Source of the DNA: Rhodococcus jostii RHA1
GTDB taxonomy: Bacteria; Actinomycetota; Actinomycetes; Mycobacteriales; Mycobacteriaceae
Direction of reading: 5' to 3'
Assembly: GCF_000014565.1 (NCBI RefSeq)
Contig: NC_008268.1
Location: forward strand, 806,001-870,000
DNA: 64,000 nt
The translations under genes and the position numbers were made by a program. The notes under the pieces were generated by a model. The model saw only the letters and a list, made by a program, of their open reading frames with translations. It was not told where the DNA came from and ran no database searches. Below, one piece after another: positions 17,233 through 26,446 of this stretch. Each line of letters begins with the position of its first letter. Position 1 is the first letter of the stretch.

Positions 17233-17411
17233 GGTCCGCAAGATCGGGCGAGAACTCGTAGGATCTCGGGCAGGGGCGAGTTCGCTCCAGATTCTCGTGC
17301 GCTGGCGCGCAGGTATACAACGCGGACGACGTCCTGGTGATCCGGGCTGGACTGGCTCGGCTGGTCGATGCTGCATCGATACCTGTCCTCACTCCAGGGC
17401 GGAGACGAAAG

Positions 17412-18332
17412 TCAGCGTCGCGCGGTGATGGTGTCGGCGGCGTCGTGCAGCGCCCGGGAGACGGCATGCATGCTCGGGGTGTACTGCCGACGCGCGAGCG
17501 AAGCGATGTAAATCGATCGTGTCGGAACCCGGTCGGTGGGAAGAAATCGCACAGCGTGGACGTCCGGGCGATGGTGTGCGACGGCCAGACGCGGAACCAT
17601 GGCGATGCCCACCCCCGCGGCGACCATCGCTTCGATCTCTTGGTAGTCATGGGCCTCGTAGACGACGTTCGGGGTGAACCCTGCCGTCTCGCAGCTACGG
17701 TAGAGCACTTCGGCGGCCGGGTGGTCTGCGTTGCGGATGATCCACTTCGCCGATCGCAGCGATGCCACCGCGACATTGTCGATGTATGGCCCCTCGAGCG
17801 GGACGAGCAGGACCGTTTCGTCCTCCATCAGCGGTATGAGGGCCAGGGATTTCTCGGTCTCCTCGGTCCAGTCGTAACTCCAGAGCAACGCCATTTCGAC
17901 CTCGCTCGAATGGAGCATTTCCAACAGTCGCGGGCGAACCGCGGATTGGACCCGCACGTCGATGCCTGGCCAGTGGGCGTGATAGTCCTTCAGCGCGTCC
18001 GAGAGCAGTGAGGCGCTGACGGTCGGGAAGGAACCGAGTCGGACGGTGCCGCGCTCGAGCCCCAGCAGAGCTTCCAAGTCACCACGGGCAGCGCGCATTT
18101 CCTGGCGGAACAGCCGCGCACGCGTGACGAGAATTTCACCGGCCTCCGTCAACCGGACGCCGCGAGGCAGGCGGGTCAGTACCGGCTGCCGGATCTCCTG
18201 TTCCAACTTGGCGATGCGTTGCGACGCGGCGGATGGCGTGACGTTGGCGCGTTCGGCGCCGCCGGTGAGGGATCCGGCCTCGGCGATGTCGAGGAGCAGG
18301 AACAGCGTCACCACATCGAACGAGTTGCGCAT
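17412..18332 (-). CDS. LysR family transcriptional regulator
   Basis: 306 residues from the ATG at 18332 (GGAGGTATCG upstream); the ATG/GTG further up adds only five residues. N-terminal HTH: LDIAEAGSLTGGAERANVTP and SAASQRIAKLEQE, then a substrate-binding domain (VRLGSFPTVSASLLSDALKD, MEDETVLLVPLEGPY, AMVAAGVGIAMVPRLAV). Divergent from the MatC-like transporter, so probably its regulator. Its effector domain resembles that of the second LysR at 22396. Confidence 0.92.
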   Translation of the reverse strand: MRNSFDVVTLFLLLDIAEAGSLTGGAERANVTPSAASQRIAKLEQEIRQPVLTRLPRGVRLTEAGEILVTRARLFRQEMRAARGDLEALLGLERGTVRLGSFPTVSASLLSDALKDYHAHWPGIDVRVQSAVRPRLLEMLHSSEVEMALLWSYDWTEETEKSLALIPLMEDETVLLVPLEGPYIDNVAVASLRSAKWIIRNADHPAAEVLYRSCETAGFTPNVVYEAHDYQEIEAMVAAGVGIAMVPRLAVAHHRPDVHAVRFLPTDRVPTRSIYIASLARRQYTPSMHAVSRALHDAADTITARR

Positions 18333-18447
18333 CGATACCTCCCACAAGCCTTTAATTCTGCTAAACCCCGCCGTAGAAATACGACATTGTCATAAACATA
18401 ACCCGCTCATAGTGTGATCTGGGTAATGATCAAGCGAAGGATGTGAC

Positions 18448-18771
18448 ATGCAGACGATCGCAACTCCCTCACCACCCGGGATCACAGCACCGAATCGCCC
18501 TGTCGATCCCGTCGGTCGCCCAGTGCGCTCACTTCGGCGCCCCTCGGCCGGCATCGATGAGGTACTGCAACCCGGTGCGGGGTGGGCGGCCGACGCCGTC
18601 GACAGTCACCTCGGGCGGCGGCGATATGCACCGTGGAGTGCGCCGGCGGGAGTGATAGCTCCCGATCCGTATCGCGTGGCTCCGAACCGTATTCATGTCT
18701 GTCCGTCGCGACCGGCCGCCGTCCAGGCGCCGTTCGACCGGCCCCGCAGCGAACCGAAAGTACGCCCATGA
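18448..18771 (+). CDS. Possible leader ORF (107 aa) overlapping the transporter start
   Basis: An ATG at 18448 with AAGGATGTGAC upstream opens a 107-codon frame whose TGA overlaps the transporter ATG (ATGA). The peptide (MQTIATPSPPGITAPNRPVD at the start) is Pro/Arg-rich, has no domain and could be a fortuitous high-GC frame. The overlap and ribosome site argue for translational coupling. Low confidence. Confidence 0.3.
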   Translation: MQTIATPSPPGITAPNRPVDPVGRPVRSLRRPSAGIDEVLQPGAGWAADAVDSHLGRRRYAPWSAPAGVIAPDPYRVAPNRIHVCPSRPAAVQAPFDRPRSEPKVRP

Positions 18772-20165
18772 CTTCCATCGAGATACTGCCACTGATCGCG
18801 TTGGTGGCAATGTTCGTGATAGCCACCTTCTTCCCCATCAACATCGGCATCCTGGGGTTTATCGGCGCGTTCGTCGTGGGGTACTTCCTCCTCGGCTACG
18901 ACGACAAGGAAATCCTCGCCGAGTTCCCCAGTTCGATCGTGCTGACGATCATCGGCGTCACCTACTTCTTCGGTATGGCGAAGAAGAACGGGACTATCGA
19001 TCTGCTCGTCAACGCCTGTATACGTGGCGTTCGCGGACGGGTGACGGTCATCCCGTGGGTGTTCTTCTTCTGCGCCTCGGTGCTCACCGCCCTGGGCACG
19101 TTCAGCCCGGCCGCCGTCGCTCTGATCTCACCGGCCGCGATGTCGTTCGCCGCCCGGACCCGGATGAGCCCGCTGGTGATGGGCATCATGACGATCAACG
19201 GGGCGCACGCTGGAGCGTTCTCGCCGATCTCGGTCTCCGGCGTCCTCGTCCGTGACATCGTCGAGTCGAGCGGCCTGACGATCGCCCCCTGGACCCTGTT
19301 CTTCGCTAGCTACGGCATCAACCTGCTGCTCTCGGTCCTGACCGTGGTCGGCTACGGCATCCTCGCCCGGGTACGAAACGACCTCGAATTCACCGCTACC
19401 GGCTCGAGCGCCGGCATCGAGCCCGACGGCGGCGGGAGCGCGGCCGGCACCCCGATCGCGGGACCCGGGGGAACCCCGGCCGGTGGCTCGTCCGGCACGG
19501 GTGGTACCCAGGTACTCATCCGGACACCGCGCACCGAGGCCGTCACCGATCACGACGTGCTGCCGGTCACCGGGGTCCAGAAGCTCACCCTCGTTTTGAT
19601 TGGCGCGGTGTTGGTGCTGGTCCTGGTCCTGCACATGCCGATCAGCTTCGTTGCCATCGCGGCCGGTGCAATCCTCGCCTTCACCGATCTGTCCAAGCAG
19701 AGTGAGGCCATCGCCGGTATCAGCTGGTCCACGGTCCTGCTCGTCGCCGGCATGGTCACCTACATCTCGCTGATGGAGGAGATCGGCACGATCGATCACC
19801 TCGCCGAGATGGCGATCACGATCGGCGCACCGCTGCTGGTCGCCGTCGTCCTCTGCTACGTCATCGGCGTCACCTCGGCGTTCGCATCGTCGACAGCGCT
19901 TCTCACCGCGGTCATCCCGCTCGCGCTTCCACTGCTGCAAACCGGAGCACTGCCGGTCGTCGGACTCGTGGCCGCCCTCGCCATCTCCGCCACCGTGGTC
20001 GACGTCTCCCCGTTCTCGACCAACGGCGCACTCGTCCTCGCCAATGCCCAGAACATCGAGCGTCCCCGGTTCTACCGCCAGCTGCTGCTCAACGCGGGGA
20101 TCGTGGTCGCGATCGCCCCGGCTCTGTGCTGGCTGGTGCTGGTGGTCGTCCCGACGCTGGTCTGA
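18768..20165 (+). CDS. MatC-like dicarboxylate carrier / permease
   Basis: 465-residue membrane protein with the two-fold hydrophobic repeat of the MatC/DASS-like ion-transporter superfamily. It begins MTSIEILPLIALVAMFVIAT, has conserved VLTIIGVTYFFGMAKKNGTI and FSPAAVALISPAAMSF in half one and STVLLVAGMVTYISLMEEIG, ASSTALLTAVIPLALPLL and VVDVSPFSTNGALVLANA in half two. A Gly/Ser/Pro-rich cytoplasmic loop (about residues 205-245) separates the halves. Probably imports a di- or tricarboxylate for the downstream PrpF/CitE enzymes. The ATG at 18768 is the conserved start; the longer frame to 18582 is not natural protein. Confidence 0.88.
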   Translation: MTSIEILPLIALVAMFVIATFFPINIGILGFIGAFVVGYFLLGYDDKEILAEFPSSIVLTIIGVTYFFGMAKKNGTIDLLVNACIRGVRGRVTVIPWVFFFCASVLTALGTFSPAAVALISPAAMSFAARTRMSPLVMGIMTINGAHAGAFSPISVSGVLVRDIVESSGLTIAPWTLFFASYGINLLLSVLTVVGYGILARVRNDLEFTATGSSAGIEPDGGGSAAGTPIAGPGGTPAGGSSGTGGTQVLIRTPRTEAVTDHDVLPVTGVQKLTLVLIGAVLVLVLVLHMPISFVAIAAGAILAFTDLSKQSEAIAGISWSTVLLVAGMVTYISLMEEIGTIDHLAEMAITIGAPLLVAVVLCYVIGVTSAFASSTALLTAVIPLALPLLQTGALPVVGLVAALAISATVVDVSPFSTNGALVLANAQNIERPRFYRQLLLNAGIVVAIAPALCWLVLVVVPTLV

Positions 20166-20193
20166 CGCGTCGACAGCCCGCGAGGGTTTAGCT

Positions 20194-20215
20194 GAAGTTA
20201 ACCCTCATCGACTTA
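20194..20215. promoter_or_regulatory. Candidate LysR-site, shared motif copy 1
   Basis: GAAGTTAAC, five bases, TCGAC, one base, TA. The same pattern with identical spacing occurs at 23340-23361. Here it lies between the transporter and the PrpF-like gene. A common binding site for the LysR regulator at 22396 would tie the two transcription units together. Confidence 0.45.
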
Positions 20216-20347
20216 TTCGCCATTGTTCTCCACCCTGATGTCAGTCAGGGTGGGTAGTGGGACACCGCTGGGAAGCACGCTCCCCATCCGATCAGAGCCT
20301 CCAGCGGTGCCTCACAGACTCTTCAAACCCGAAAGGTGGGCCGGACC

Positions 20348-21487
20348 GTGTTCACACTTCATGGAACCTGGATGCGGGGAGGAACCAGCAAATGCTGGCT
20401 GTTCAACGCCTTCGACGTCGATCCACTCATTGCCCAGGCCGGCGGCCTGGATGCCATCTTGACCTCCGCGTTCGGCTCCGGTGATCCGCGTCAGCTCGAC
20501 GGTGTCGGCGGCGGCAGCTCGACCACCTCGAAGGCGGCGATCGTGCGCCGCTCCAGCGAACCCGGAATCGACGTCGACTACCTGTTCGCGCAGGTCGCGA
20601 TCGGTGACCGCCGGGTCGAATGGGGCAGCAACTGCGGCAACTGCGCCACCGCGATCGGGTTGTACGCGCTGCAGTCCGGGTTCGTTCCGGTCGATCCCCG
20701 GGCGACGACCGTGCGGATGCGGAACCAGAACACCGGCGCGATCCTGCACGCCGAGATCGCCACCCCGGGCGGGATGATCCCCACCGAGGGTGACGCGGCC
20801 GTACCCGGTACCAGCGCATTGGGGGTTCCGGTTGGTCTCACTTTTACCGGTCTCGCCGCCGGTGCGACCACGCTCCTGCCCACCGGCGCCGCCGCCGACC
20901 AGATCTCGATTGCCGACCACACGTACCGAGCCACGATGGTCGTCGCCGGAGCCCCGGCGGCGTTGTTCGACGCCGCCGACCTCGGGCTGACCGGCGCGGA
21001 GGACAACCAGACCATCGCCGAACACCTGCCGTTGCTGCTCCGGCTACGACAGGAATCATCGTTGCGGATGGGACTGAGCAAGCCGGGAGATCCCATCTCC
21101 CATGCGATTCCGAAAGTTGGTGTCGTGGGCCCGCCGGCTAACTACCGCACCAGCGCCGGCGTCGACATCAGCGCCGACGACTACGACGTCTCGGTCCGGA
21201 TGCTGTCGATGCTCGCCCCGCACCCGGCGATCGGGCTCACGTCCGCGGTCGCCGTCGCTGCGGCGTCCACCGTGGCCGGTGTCGTCACCGCCAACACGCA
21301 GGTCCGGTGGCCGGGATCGCTGCGGGTGGGAACACCTGCCGGAGTCCTCGATGTCGACCTCGCCACCTCGGCCGACGGAATCCTCGAATCGGTCACCCTG
21401 CACCGGGCGGCCCGCCGCATCGCGTCGGCGGAACTATTCGTCACCGCCCCGGCACCGGCTCCGGCACTGGTCGGGTCCGCGCGGTGA
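20348..21487 (+). CDS. PrpF family proline-racemase-fold isomerase
   Basis: 379 residues from the GTG at 20348; the GTG at 20336 is less likely because it overlaps the AAAGG ribosome site. Family marks: TWMRGGTSKCWLFNAFD at the start, GVGGGSSTTSKAAIV, WGSNCGNCATAIGLYAL with the active-site Cys, TVRMRNQNTG and IPTEGDAAVPGTSA. PrpF-type enzymes shift double bonds in 2-methylaconitate, 4-oxalomesaconate or methylitaconate. Position between a dicarboxylate carrier and a CitE-like lyase suggests a branched unsaturated di- or tricarboxylate substrate. Confidence 0.88.
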   Translation: MFTLHGTWMRGGTSKCWLFNAFDVDPLIAQAGGLDAILTSAFGSGDPRQLDGVGGGSSTTSKAAIVRRSSEPGIDVDYLFAQVAIGDRRVEWGSNCGNCATAIGLYALQSGFVPVDPRATTVRMRNQNTGAILHAEIATPGGMIPTEGDAAVPGTSALGVPVGLTFTGLAAGATTLLPTGAAADQISIADHTYRATMVVAGAPAALFDAADLGLTGAEDNQTIAEHLPLLLRLRQESSLRMGLSKPGDPISHAIPKVGVVGPPANYRTSAGVDISADDYDVSVRMLSMLAPHPAIGLTSAVAVAAASTVAGVVTANTQVRWPGSLRVGTPAGVLDVDLATSADGILESVTLHRAARRIASAELFVTAPAPAPALVGSAR

Positions 21488-21530
21488 GGACCCCGCACCG
21501 CACCGGCCCCGTGATAGGTGAGGACACCTG

Positions 21531-22376
21531 ATGCCCGAGAAGATCGCGATCGCGCCCCGGCCGGTCGACACGCGGATCGCCCGATCCTGGCTCCTGGTCA
21601 ACGGCACCCGAACGGACCTGTTCGACCAGGCCGACTGCTCCTGCGCGGACCAGATCGTCCTCGACATCGAGGACGCGGTCGATCCCCAACTCAAATCCGC
21701 CGCGCGGGAGGAGGTCGCCGCCTGGCTCGAGCACACCTCGGCCTGGGTGCGGATCAACGACCGGTCCTCGGCGTACTGGAGCGATGACGTCGATCGCCTC
21801 GCCGGCCTTCCGGGACTGGCCGGGGTGATGCTCGCAAAAACCGAAGCCGCCGAACATGTCACCGAAACCTTCGACCGGCTCGGCGGATCCACCCCGGTGC
21901 TCGCGTTGGTCGAATCCGCCCTCGGCATCGACCGGGCCGGTGATATTGCCTGCGCCCGCGGCGTGTTCCGGCTAGCCTTCGGCAGCGGCGACTATCGCCG
22001 CGACACCGGCACCAGCGCGGACGACCTCGCCATGGCCTACCCTCGCTCCCGGCTGGTGGTCGCCAGCCGAATCGGCGATCTGCCGGGACCGATCGACGGG
22101 CCCACCGTCAGCAACAGCCACACCGTGCTGCGCGAACAGTCCGCGGTATCCGTGTCCCTCGGCTTGACCGGAAAGCTGTGCCTGGACACCGATCAACTGC
22201 CGGTGATCAACGAGGCCATCAGCCCCACGCCCTCGGACGTGACCTGGGCGCGGGAATTCCTCGACGATTTCGACGCCCGCGGCCGGGTTGTCCGCGACGG
22301 CAGCGACCTGCCCCGGCTCGGCCGGGCCGAGAAGATCATCCACCTCGCCGACGCGTTCGGCATCTCCCGAATCTGA
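21531..22376 (+). CDS. CitE/HpcH-HpaI family lyase (first of two)
   Basis: 281-residue beta-barrel lyase. ARSWLLVNGTRTDLFDQ replaces the usual R-S-x-L-(F/V)-x-P start, QIVLDIEDAVDP supplies the metal/substrate acidic cluster, VLALVESALGI the metal Glu and RLAFGSGDYRRDTG the Asp. Such enzymes cleave citramalyl-CoA, malyl-CoA or citryl-type thioesters. It follows the PrpF-like gene by 43 bases, in one operon. The second CitE-like gene is at 24802. Confidence 0.87.
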   Translation: MPEKIAIAPRPVDTRIARSWLLVNGTRTDLFDQADCSCADQIVLDIEDAVDPQLKSAAREEVAAWLEHTSAWVRINDRSSAYWSDDVDRLAGLPGLAGVMLAKTEAAEHVTETFDRLGGSTPVLALVESALGIDRAGDIACARGVFRLAFGSGDYRRDTGTSADDLAMAYPRSRLVVASRIGDLPGPIDGPTVSNSHTVLREQSAVSVSLGLTGKLCLDTDQLPVINEAISPTPSDVTWAREFLDDFDARGRVVRDGSDLPRLGRAEKIIHLADAFGISRI

Positions 22377-22395
22377 CCGACGATCGGCTCGGGCA

Positions 22396-23316
22396 CTATC
22401 CGGCCTCGAATCCCTCCTGCAGTTGGTGGGCGGCGGCAGCGCACACCGCGATCCCTTCCTGCGCCGCCGGACTCAGGCGCCGCTCGGTCAGATGCGCGAC
22501 CAGGATCCGCCGTTGCGGCGGGCGGGTGGCGAGGGGAATCGACCGGACATCGGGCCGGAGATTGAGCACGGCCAGCCGCGGTGCGATGGCCACACCGAGT
22601 TCGACGGCTACCATCGCCTGCACCTCACCGTAATCGTGCGCGAACACACTGGTGCGTGGTGTGAAACCGCCTTGCTGACAGAGTTTTTCGAGTGTCTGTG
22701 CGACCGGATGATCGTCGGCGCGGACCACCCACGACTCGTCGCGCAATTCGGCGATCCTGATCGAGTCGCGGTCGGCCAGGCGGTGCCGCTCCGACACCAG
22801 CAGCACCGTCGGATCGTTCATCACGTGGTGGTAGGTCAACGTCGGGTCGTCGACCCGGTTCCATTCGTAGTCCCACAACAACGACAGCTCGGTCTCCCGG
22901 CGGCGAAGCGCATCGACCAGATACGCGAACCGGCCACTGAGCACCTTCAACTCGACGCCCGGGTGCCGAGTCTTGAATTCCTTGACCACGAGCGGCAGCA
23001 GCGACGAACCGGCCGTGGGGAAGGTGCCGATCGCCAGCACACCTGCGCGCAGCCCTTTGATCTCCGCAAGCTCGGCATCGGCGGCCTCGAGTTCGATCAG
23101 GATGCGTTCGGTGTGCCGGACCACCGACCACCCGGCCTCGGTCAGCACGATGCCGCGCGCGTGCCGCTCGAGGAGTGGTTGGCCGGCTTCCTTCTCCAGC
23201 TTGGCGATTTGTTGGGAGACAGCCGAAGTGGTGTACCCGAGCGCCGCCGCTGCCGCGGTGATCGAGCCGTGCTCGGCGACCTCGCGCAGCGTGAACATCC
23301 TGGTCGTGTCCAGCAC
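22396..23316 (-). CDS. LysR family transcriptional regulator
   Basis: 306 residues: MLDTTRMFTLREVAEHGSIT, AALGYTTSAVSQQIAKLEKE (HTH), then a binding domain (LAIGTFPTAGSSLLPLVVKE, AMVAVELGVAIAPRLAVL). It converges on the lyase at 21531 and is divergent from the CoA-transferase at 23531. The intergenic DNA contains the GAAGTTAAC motif also found upstream of the PrpF-like gene. Confidence 0.92.
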   Translation of the reverse strand: MLDTTRMFTLREVAEHGSITAAAAALGYTTSAVSQQIAKLEKEAGQPLLERHARGIVLTEAGWSVVRHTERILIELEAADAELAEIKGLRAGVLAIGTFPTAGSSLLPLVVKEFKTRHPGVELKVLSGRFAYLVDALRRRETELSLLWDYEWNRVDDPTLTYHHVMNDPTVLLVSERHRLADRDSIRIAELRDESWVVRADDHPVAQTLEKLCQQGGFTPRTSVFAHDYGEVQAMVAVELGVAIAPRLAVLNLRPDVRSIPLATRPPQRRILVAHLTERRLSPAAQEGIAVCAAAAHQLQEGFEAG

Positions 23317-23339
23317 CCACCCACCTCCAGACTTTAGAA

Positions 23340-23361
23340 GAAGTTAACGTCTGTCGACATA
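23340..23361. promoter_or_regulatory. Candidate LysR-site, shared motif copy 2
   Basis: GAAGTTAAC, five bases, TCGAC, one base, TA, identical in layout to 20194-20215. It lies 24 bases upstream of the LysR start and 170 bases upstream of the CoA-transferase, the expected place for an autoregulating LysR protein. Confidence 0.5.
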
Positions 23362-23530
23362 CCCGTGATTGTAGTTGAACCGTGCGGGTGTCAGTCTGAA
23401 GTGGCGGCAGCGGCGGCTCCGCACGCCCGGCCGCACCGCGACACCTGCTGGTACCCACCCGTCGGGCGACACTCGTCCGCAGCGAAGCGCCGCACCCCGT
23501 ATCAATTCACCCCACACGCGAGGACAGCCC

Positions 23531-24802
23531 ATGACTGCACACCCGAGTGACATCCACTCGCCTGACGACCAGGCCGACGAGACCACGGGCGTCGGCTCTA
23601 CTCCGGCGCGCGGTCCCTTGCACGGCATTCGTGTCCTCGACATCAGTACCGTCTATGCGGCACCGATCACTGCGATGATGCTCGGTGACTACGGCGCCGA
23701 CGTCATCAAGATCGAGCACCCCACCGGCGATCCCGCCCGCACACACGGAGCACGCAAGAATGGCCACGGACTGTGGTGGAAGGTCATCTCCCGGAACAAG
23801 ACATGTATCACCCTCAACCTCGGCACGGCCGAGGGCCAGCAGATGCTCCGCGATCTCGTCGTCGATGCCGACGTGCTGGTGGAGAACTTCCGCCCCGGCG
23901 TACTCGAGAAGTGGGGCCTCGGCCCGGACCGGCTCCGTGACCTCAACCCAGGACTGGTCATGCTGCGGGTCACCGGCTTCGGTCAGTCCGGACCCTACGC
24001 CGAACGCCGAGCATTCGGCACCCTCGCCGAGGCAATGAGCGGATTTGCCCACCAAACCGGAAGCGAGGACGGTCCGCCAACGCTGCCGCCGTTCGGTCTC
24101 GCCGACGGTGTCGCCGGACTTGCCGGCGCCTTCGGCGTGGTGACCGCGCTGCTGCACCGCAACAGTCCGGCCGGCGACGGCAAAGGTCAGGTCATCGACC
24201 TATCTCTGCTGGAGCCGCTGTTGGGGATCCTCGGCCCCGGCCCCACCGCGCACGACCAGCTCGGCACCATCGCCGGCCGCAACGGCAACCGCTCCCCGAA
24301 CAATGCCCCGCGCAACACCTACCTCACCAAGGACGGGCGGTGGGTCGCCATCTCCGCGAGCGCCACCTCCGTGGCCGCGCGGGTCATGCGCCTGGTCGGC
24401 CGACCCGACATCGTCGAACAACCCTGGTTCGAGTCCGCCGGCGAACGCAGCCGCAACGGTGACCTGCTCGACGAGGCGGTCGCCAAATGGATCGCAGACA
24501 GACCGCTGCACGAGGTCACAGCCGAATTCGAACGCGTCGGCGCCGCACTGGCACCGATCTACGACGTCGCGCAACTGATGAACGATCCGCACGTCCTCGA
24601 CCGCGACTGCATCACCACCATCGACGACGAGGACCTCGGCCCGATCAAGATGCAGAACCTCATGCTCCGCATGCTCGGAACACCCGGTGCGATCAACTTC
24701 GCCGGCCGCCGACTCGGCCAGGACAACGAGCAGTTCTACCAGAACACTCTCGGCATCGACCCGGACCGACTGACCGCACTCACCGAGAAGGGCGTCCTGT
24801 GA
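23531..24802 (+). CDS. CaiB/BaiF family CoA-transferase lacking the usual Asp
   Basis: 423 residues from the ATG at 23531 (AGGACAGCCC upstream); the frame continues to 23375 but that part is not natural. VLDISTVYAAPITAMMLGDY, VIKIEHPTGDPARTHG, DVLVENFRPGVLEKWGLGPD are family hallmarks. The segment AERRAFGTLAEAMSGF has Gly163 where the catalytic Asp of formyl-CoA transferase sits (compare D136 in the enzyme at 8750). I recall a subfamily with GTLAEAMSG here, so the protein may still be active with a different residue. Likely role: activation of the dicarboxylate before cleavage. Confidence 0.88.
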   Translation: MTAHPSDIHSPDDQADETTGVGSTPARGPLHGIRVLDISTVYAAPITAMMLGDYGADVIKIEHPTGDPARTHGARKNGHGLWWKVISRNKTCITLNLGTAEGQQMLRDLVVDADVLVENFRPGVLEKWGLGPDRLRDLNPGLVMLRVTGFGQSGPYAERRAFGTLAEAMSGFAHQTGSEDGPPTLPPFGLADGVAGLAGAFGVVTALLHRNSPAGDGKGQVIDLSLLEPLLGILGPGPTAHDQLGTIAGRNGNRSPNNAPRNTYLTKDGRWVAISASATSVAARVMRLVGRPDIVEQPWFESAGERSRNGDLLDEAVAKWIADRPLHEVTAEFERVGAALAPIYDVAQLMNDPHVLDRDCITTIDDEDLGPIKMQNLMLRMLGTPGAINFAGRRLGQDNEQFYQNTLGIDPDRLTALTEKGVL

Positions 24803-25593
24803 TGGACCGCAGCTACCTGTTCGCGCCCGGCCACAACCTGAAACTGCTCAGCAAGGTATTCGACGCCGGCGCGGACGCCGTCATCCTCGACCTCGAAGAC
24901 GCGGTACCTCCTACCGAGAAGGAGACCGCGAGAGCGAACGTCGCATCCGTCATCACCACCCGAACCGCATGGGTGCGGATCAACGCGCCGGGGACCGAAC
25001 TGGCGGACGCTGATCTAGAGGCCGTCGCCACGTCCGCGCACGGCATCCGCATCCCCAAGGTCGAAACACTCGACGACATCCGCTGGGTCACGGACCGGGC
25101 GCCCGGAAAGCCACTGATCTGCGCCATCGAGACCGCGAAAGGTGTTGCCAACGCCTTTGCGATCGCCGGCCACCCGGCGGTCACGCATCTCGCGCTCGGC
25201 GGTATCGATCTTAGAAGAGACCTCGGCACGGGCGACGGCGACATTCCCATGCAGTACGCGCGCTCCCACCTCGTCGTCGCGGCCCGCGCGGCCGGCATCG
25301 CCCCACCGATCGACAGCGTCTACCCGCACATCCATGACACCGACGGACTCGTCCGCCAGGCCGCCCACAGCCGTGACCTCGGCCTTTTCGGCAAGTCCGC
25401 CATCCACCCCGCTCAGCTTCCAGCCATCCACACCACGTTCAGTCCGCGACAGGACGAAATTGACTGGGCACGAAAGGTTGTCGACGCATTCGAGCACGCC
25501 GGCGGCGCTGCGGTGCGATTGTCCGGAGGCGAATTCGTCGACCTCCCCGTCGCGGAACGGGCACGGAAAATACTGGCTTCCGCCCACGCCTGA
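24802..25593 (+). CDS. CitE/HpcH-HpaI family lyase (second)
   Basis: 263 residues. MDRSYLFAPGHNLKLLSKVF, then ADAVILDLEDAVPPTEKETA, RINAPGTE, LICAIETAKGVANAFAI (metal Glu) and HLALGGIDLRRDLG (metal Asp) give a complete CitE-like active site. Its ATG shares one base with the CoA-transferase TGA, so the two are coupled: CoA activation followed by aldol-type cleavage, for example citramalyl-CoA to acetyl-CoA and pyruvate. The exact substrate is an inference. Confidence 0.9.
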   Translation: MDRSYLFAPGHNLKLLSKVFDAGADAVILDLEDAVPPTEKETARANVASVITTRTAWVRINAPGTELADADLEAVATSAHGIRIPKVETLDDIRWVTDRAPGKPLICAIETAKGVANAFAIAGHPAVTHLALGGIDLRRDLGTGDGDIPMQYARSHLVVAARAAGIAPPIDSVYPHIHDTDGLVRQAAHSRDLGLFGKSAIHPAQLPAIHTTFSPRQDEIDWARKVVDAFEHAGGAAVRLSGGEFVDLPVAERARKILASAHA

Positions 25594-26446
25594 CGAACCG
25601 GGCGGTACCCCCGCCTGTGTGCCGCCGGACTTCACGGCAGGCCACACTGTTTGCTGAGATGAGCCCGGCGGCCGAGTACCACTTGCGGCGTCGCAATCTC
25701 ACCAGCCCTCCCGCCGATGTCCGCGGCCGTCCTGAACGGCAAAGACGACTGCAACACCCGAAACTCCCGCAATCCGCCTCTGTCTATCTCGAGGCGGCGA
25801 TCCTGATCGCATCGAACCATGGAGTCGAAGGTGCCGTGCACGGAGGCTGTGCCGATTAGTTGCAGCTCGACCTACGGTCGTCATGGGAATTGTCCCGGGA
25901 TCTCTGAACAGCGTCGAGACCTCCGGGTATCTGCGACGCAAGCGGGCTCGGTGGGGTCGCCGAACATTTCGAGTTGCCGATCAAGACCGTTCGTCCCTAC
26001 GACGTGGTCAGCCAAGTTCGGGTCGAACGCAGGCAGCACCAGCTCGTCGGCCGCAGCTCAGTCGGAGGAATGGCCGACCAGCCCCAATCCGCATCTGCTC
26101 ATCTCGACGCACGGTGCGCACGCGGAGAACATCCCGCCCCTCGCGGTGCTCACGATTGCGCTCGTCTTTCGTGGACTGCAACTGTAAGCGCACGGCATTC
26201 GTAGTGACCGCTCTTGTACGAGGCATCCATCACCGAAGATCCCGTACTCCTCACACGTGTCTCGGCTCATCAGCCCCGCCGCGATGCATCGTGCACACCG
26301 ACTCCCTGTACCGAACCTCGATCCCGGGGCATCGGCGACGCCGAACACCGCGACATGGACAGCTTCGTGGATTTGGCTTGGGTGGCACTGTTCCTACAGA
26401 TTGTGCAGCGCCCGCAGGCCGTCGGTGAATTACGGGCAACCCACCT
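25594..26446. other. Long region without a recognisable gene
   Basis: 853 bases between the lyase and the AraC gene. All frames are short or of shadow composition. The lower GC and broken frames (for example minus strand 26058-26348) suggest decayed DNA, but no fragment could be named. No terminator with a T-run was found. Confidence 0.45.
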
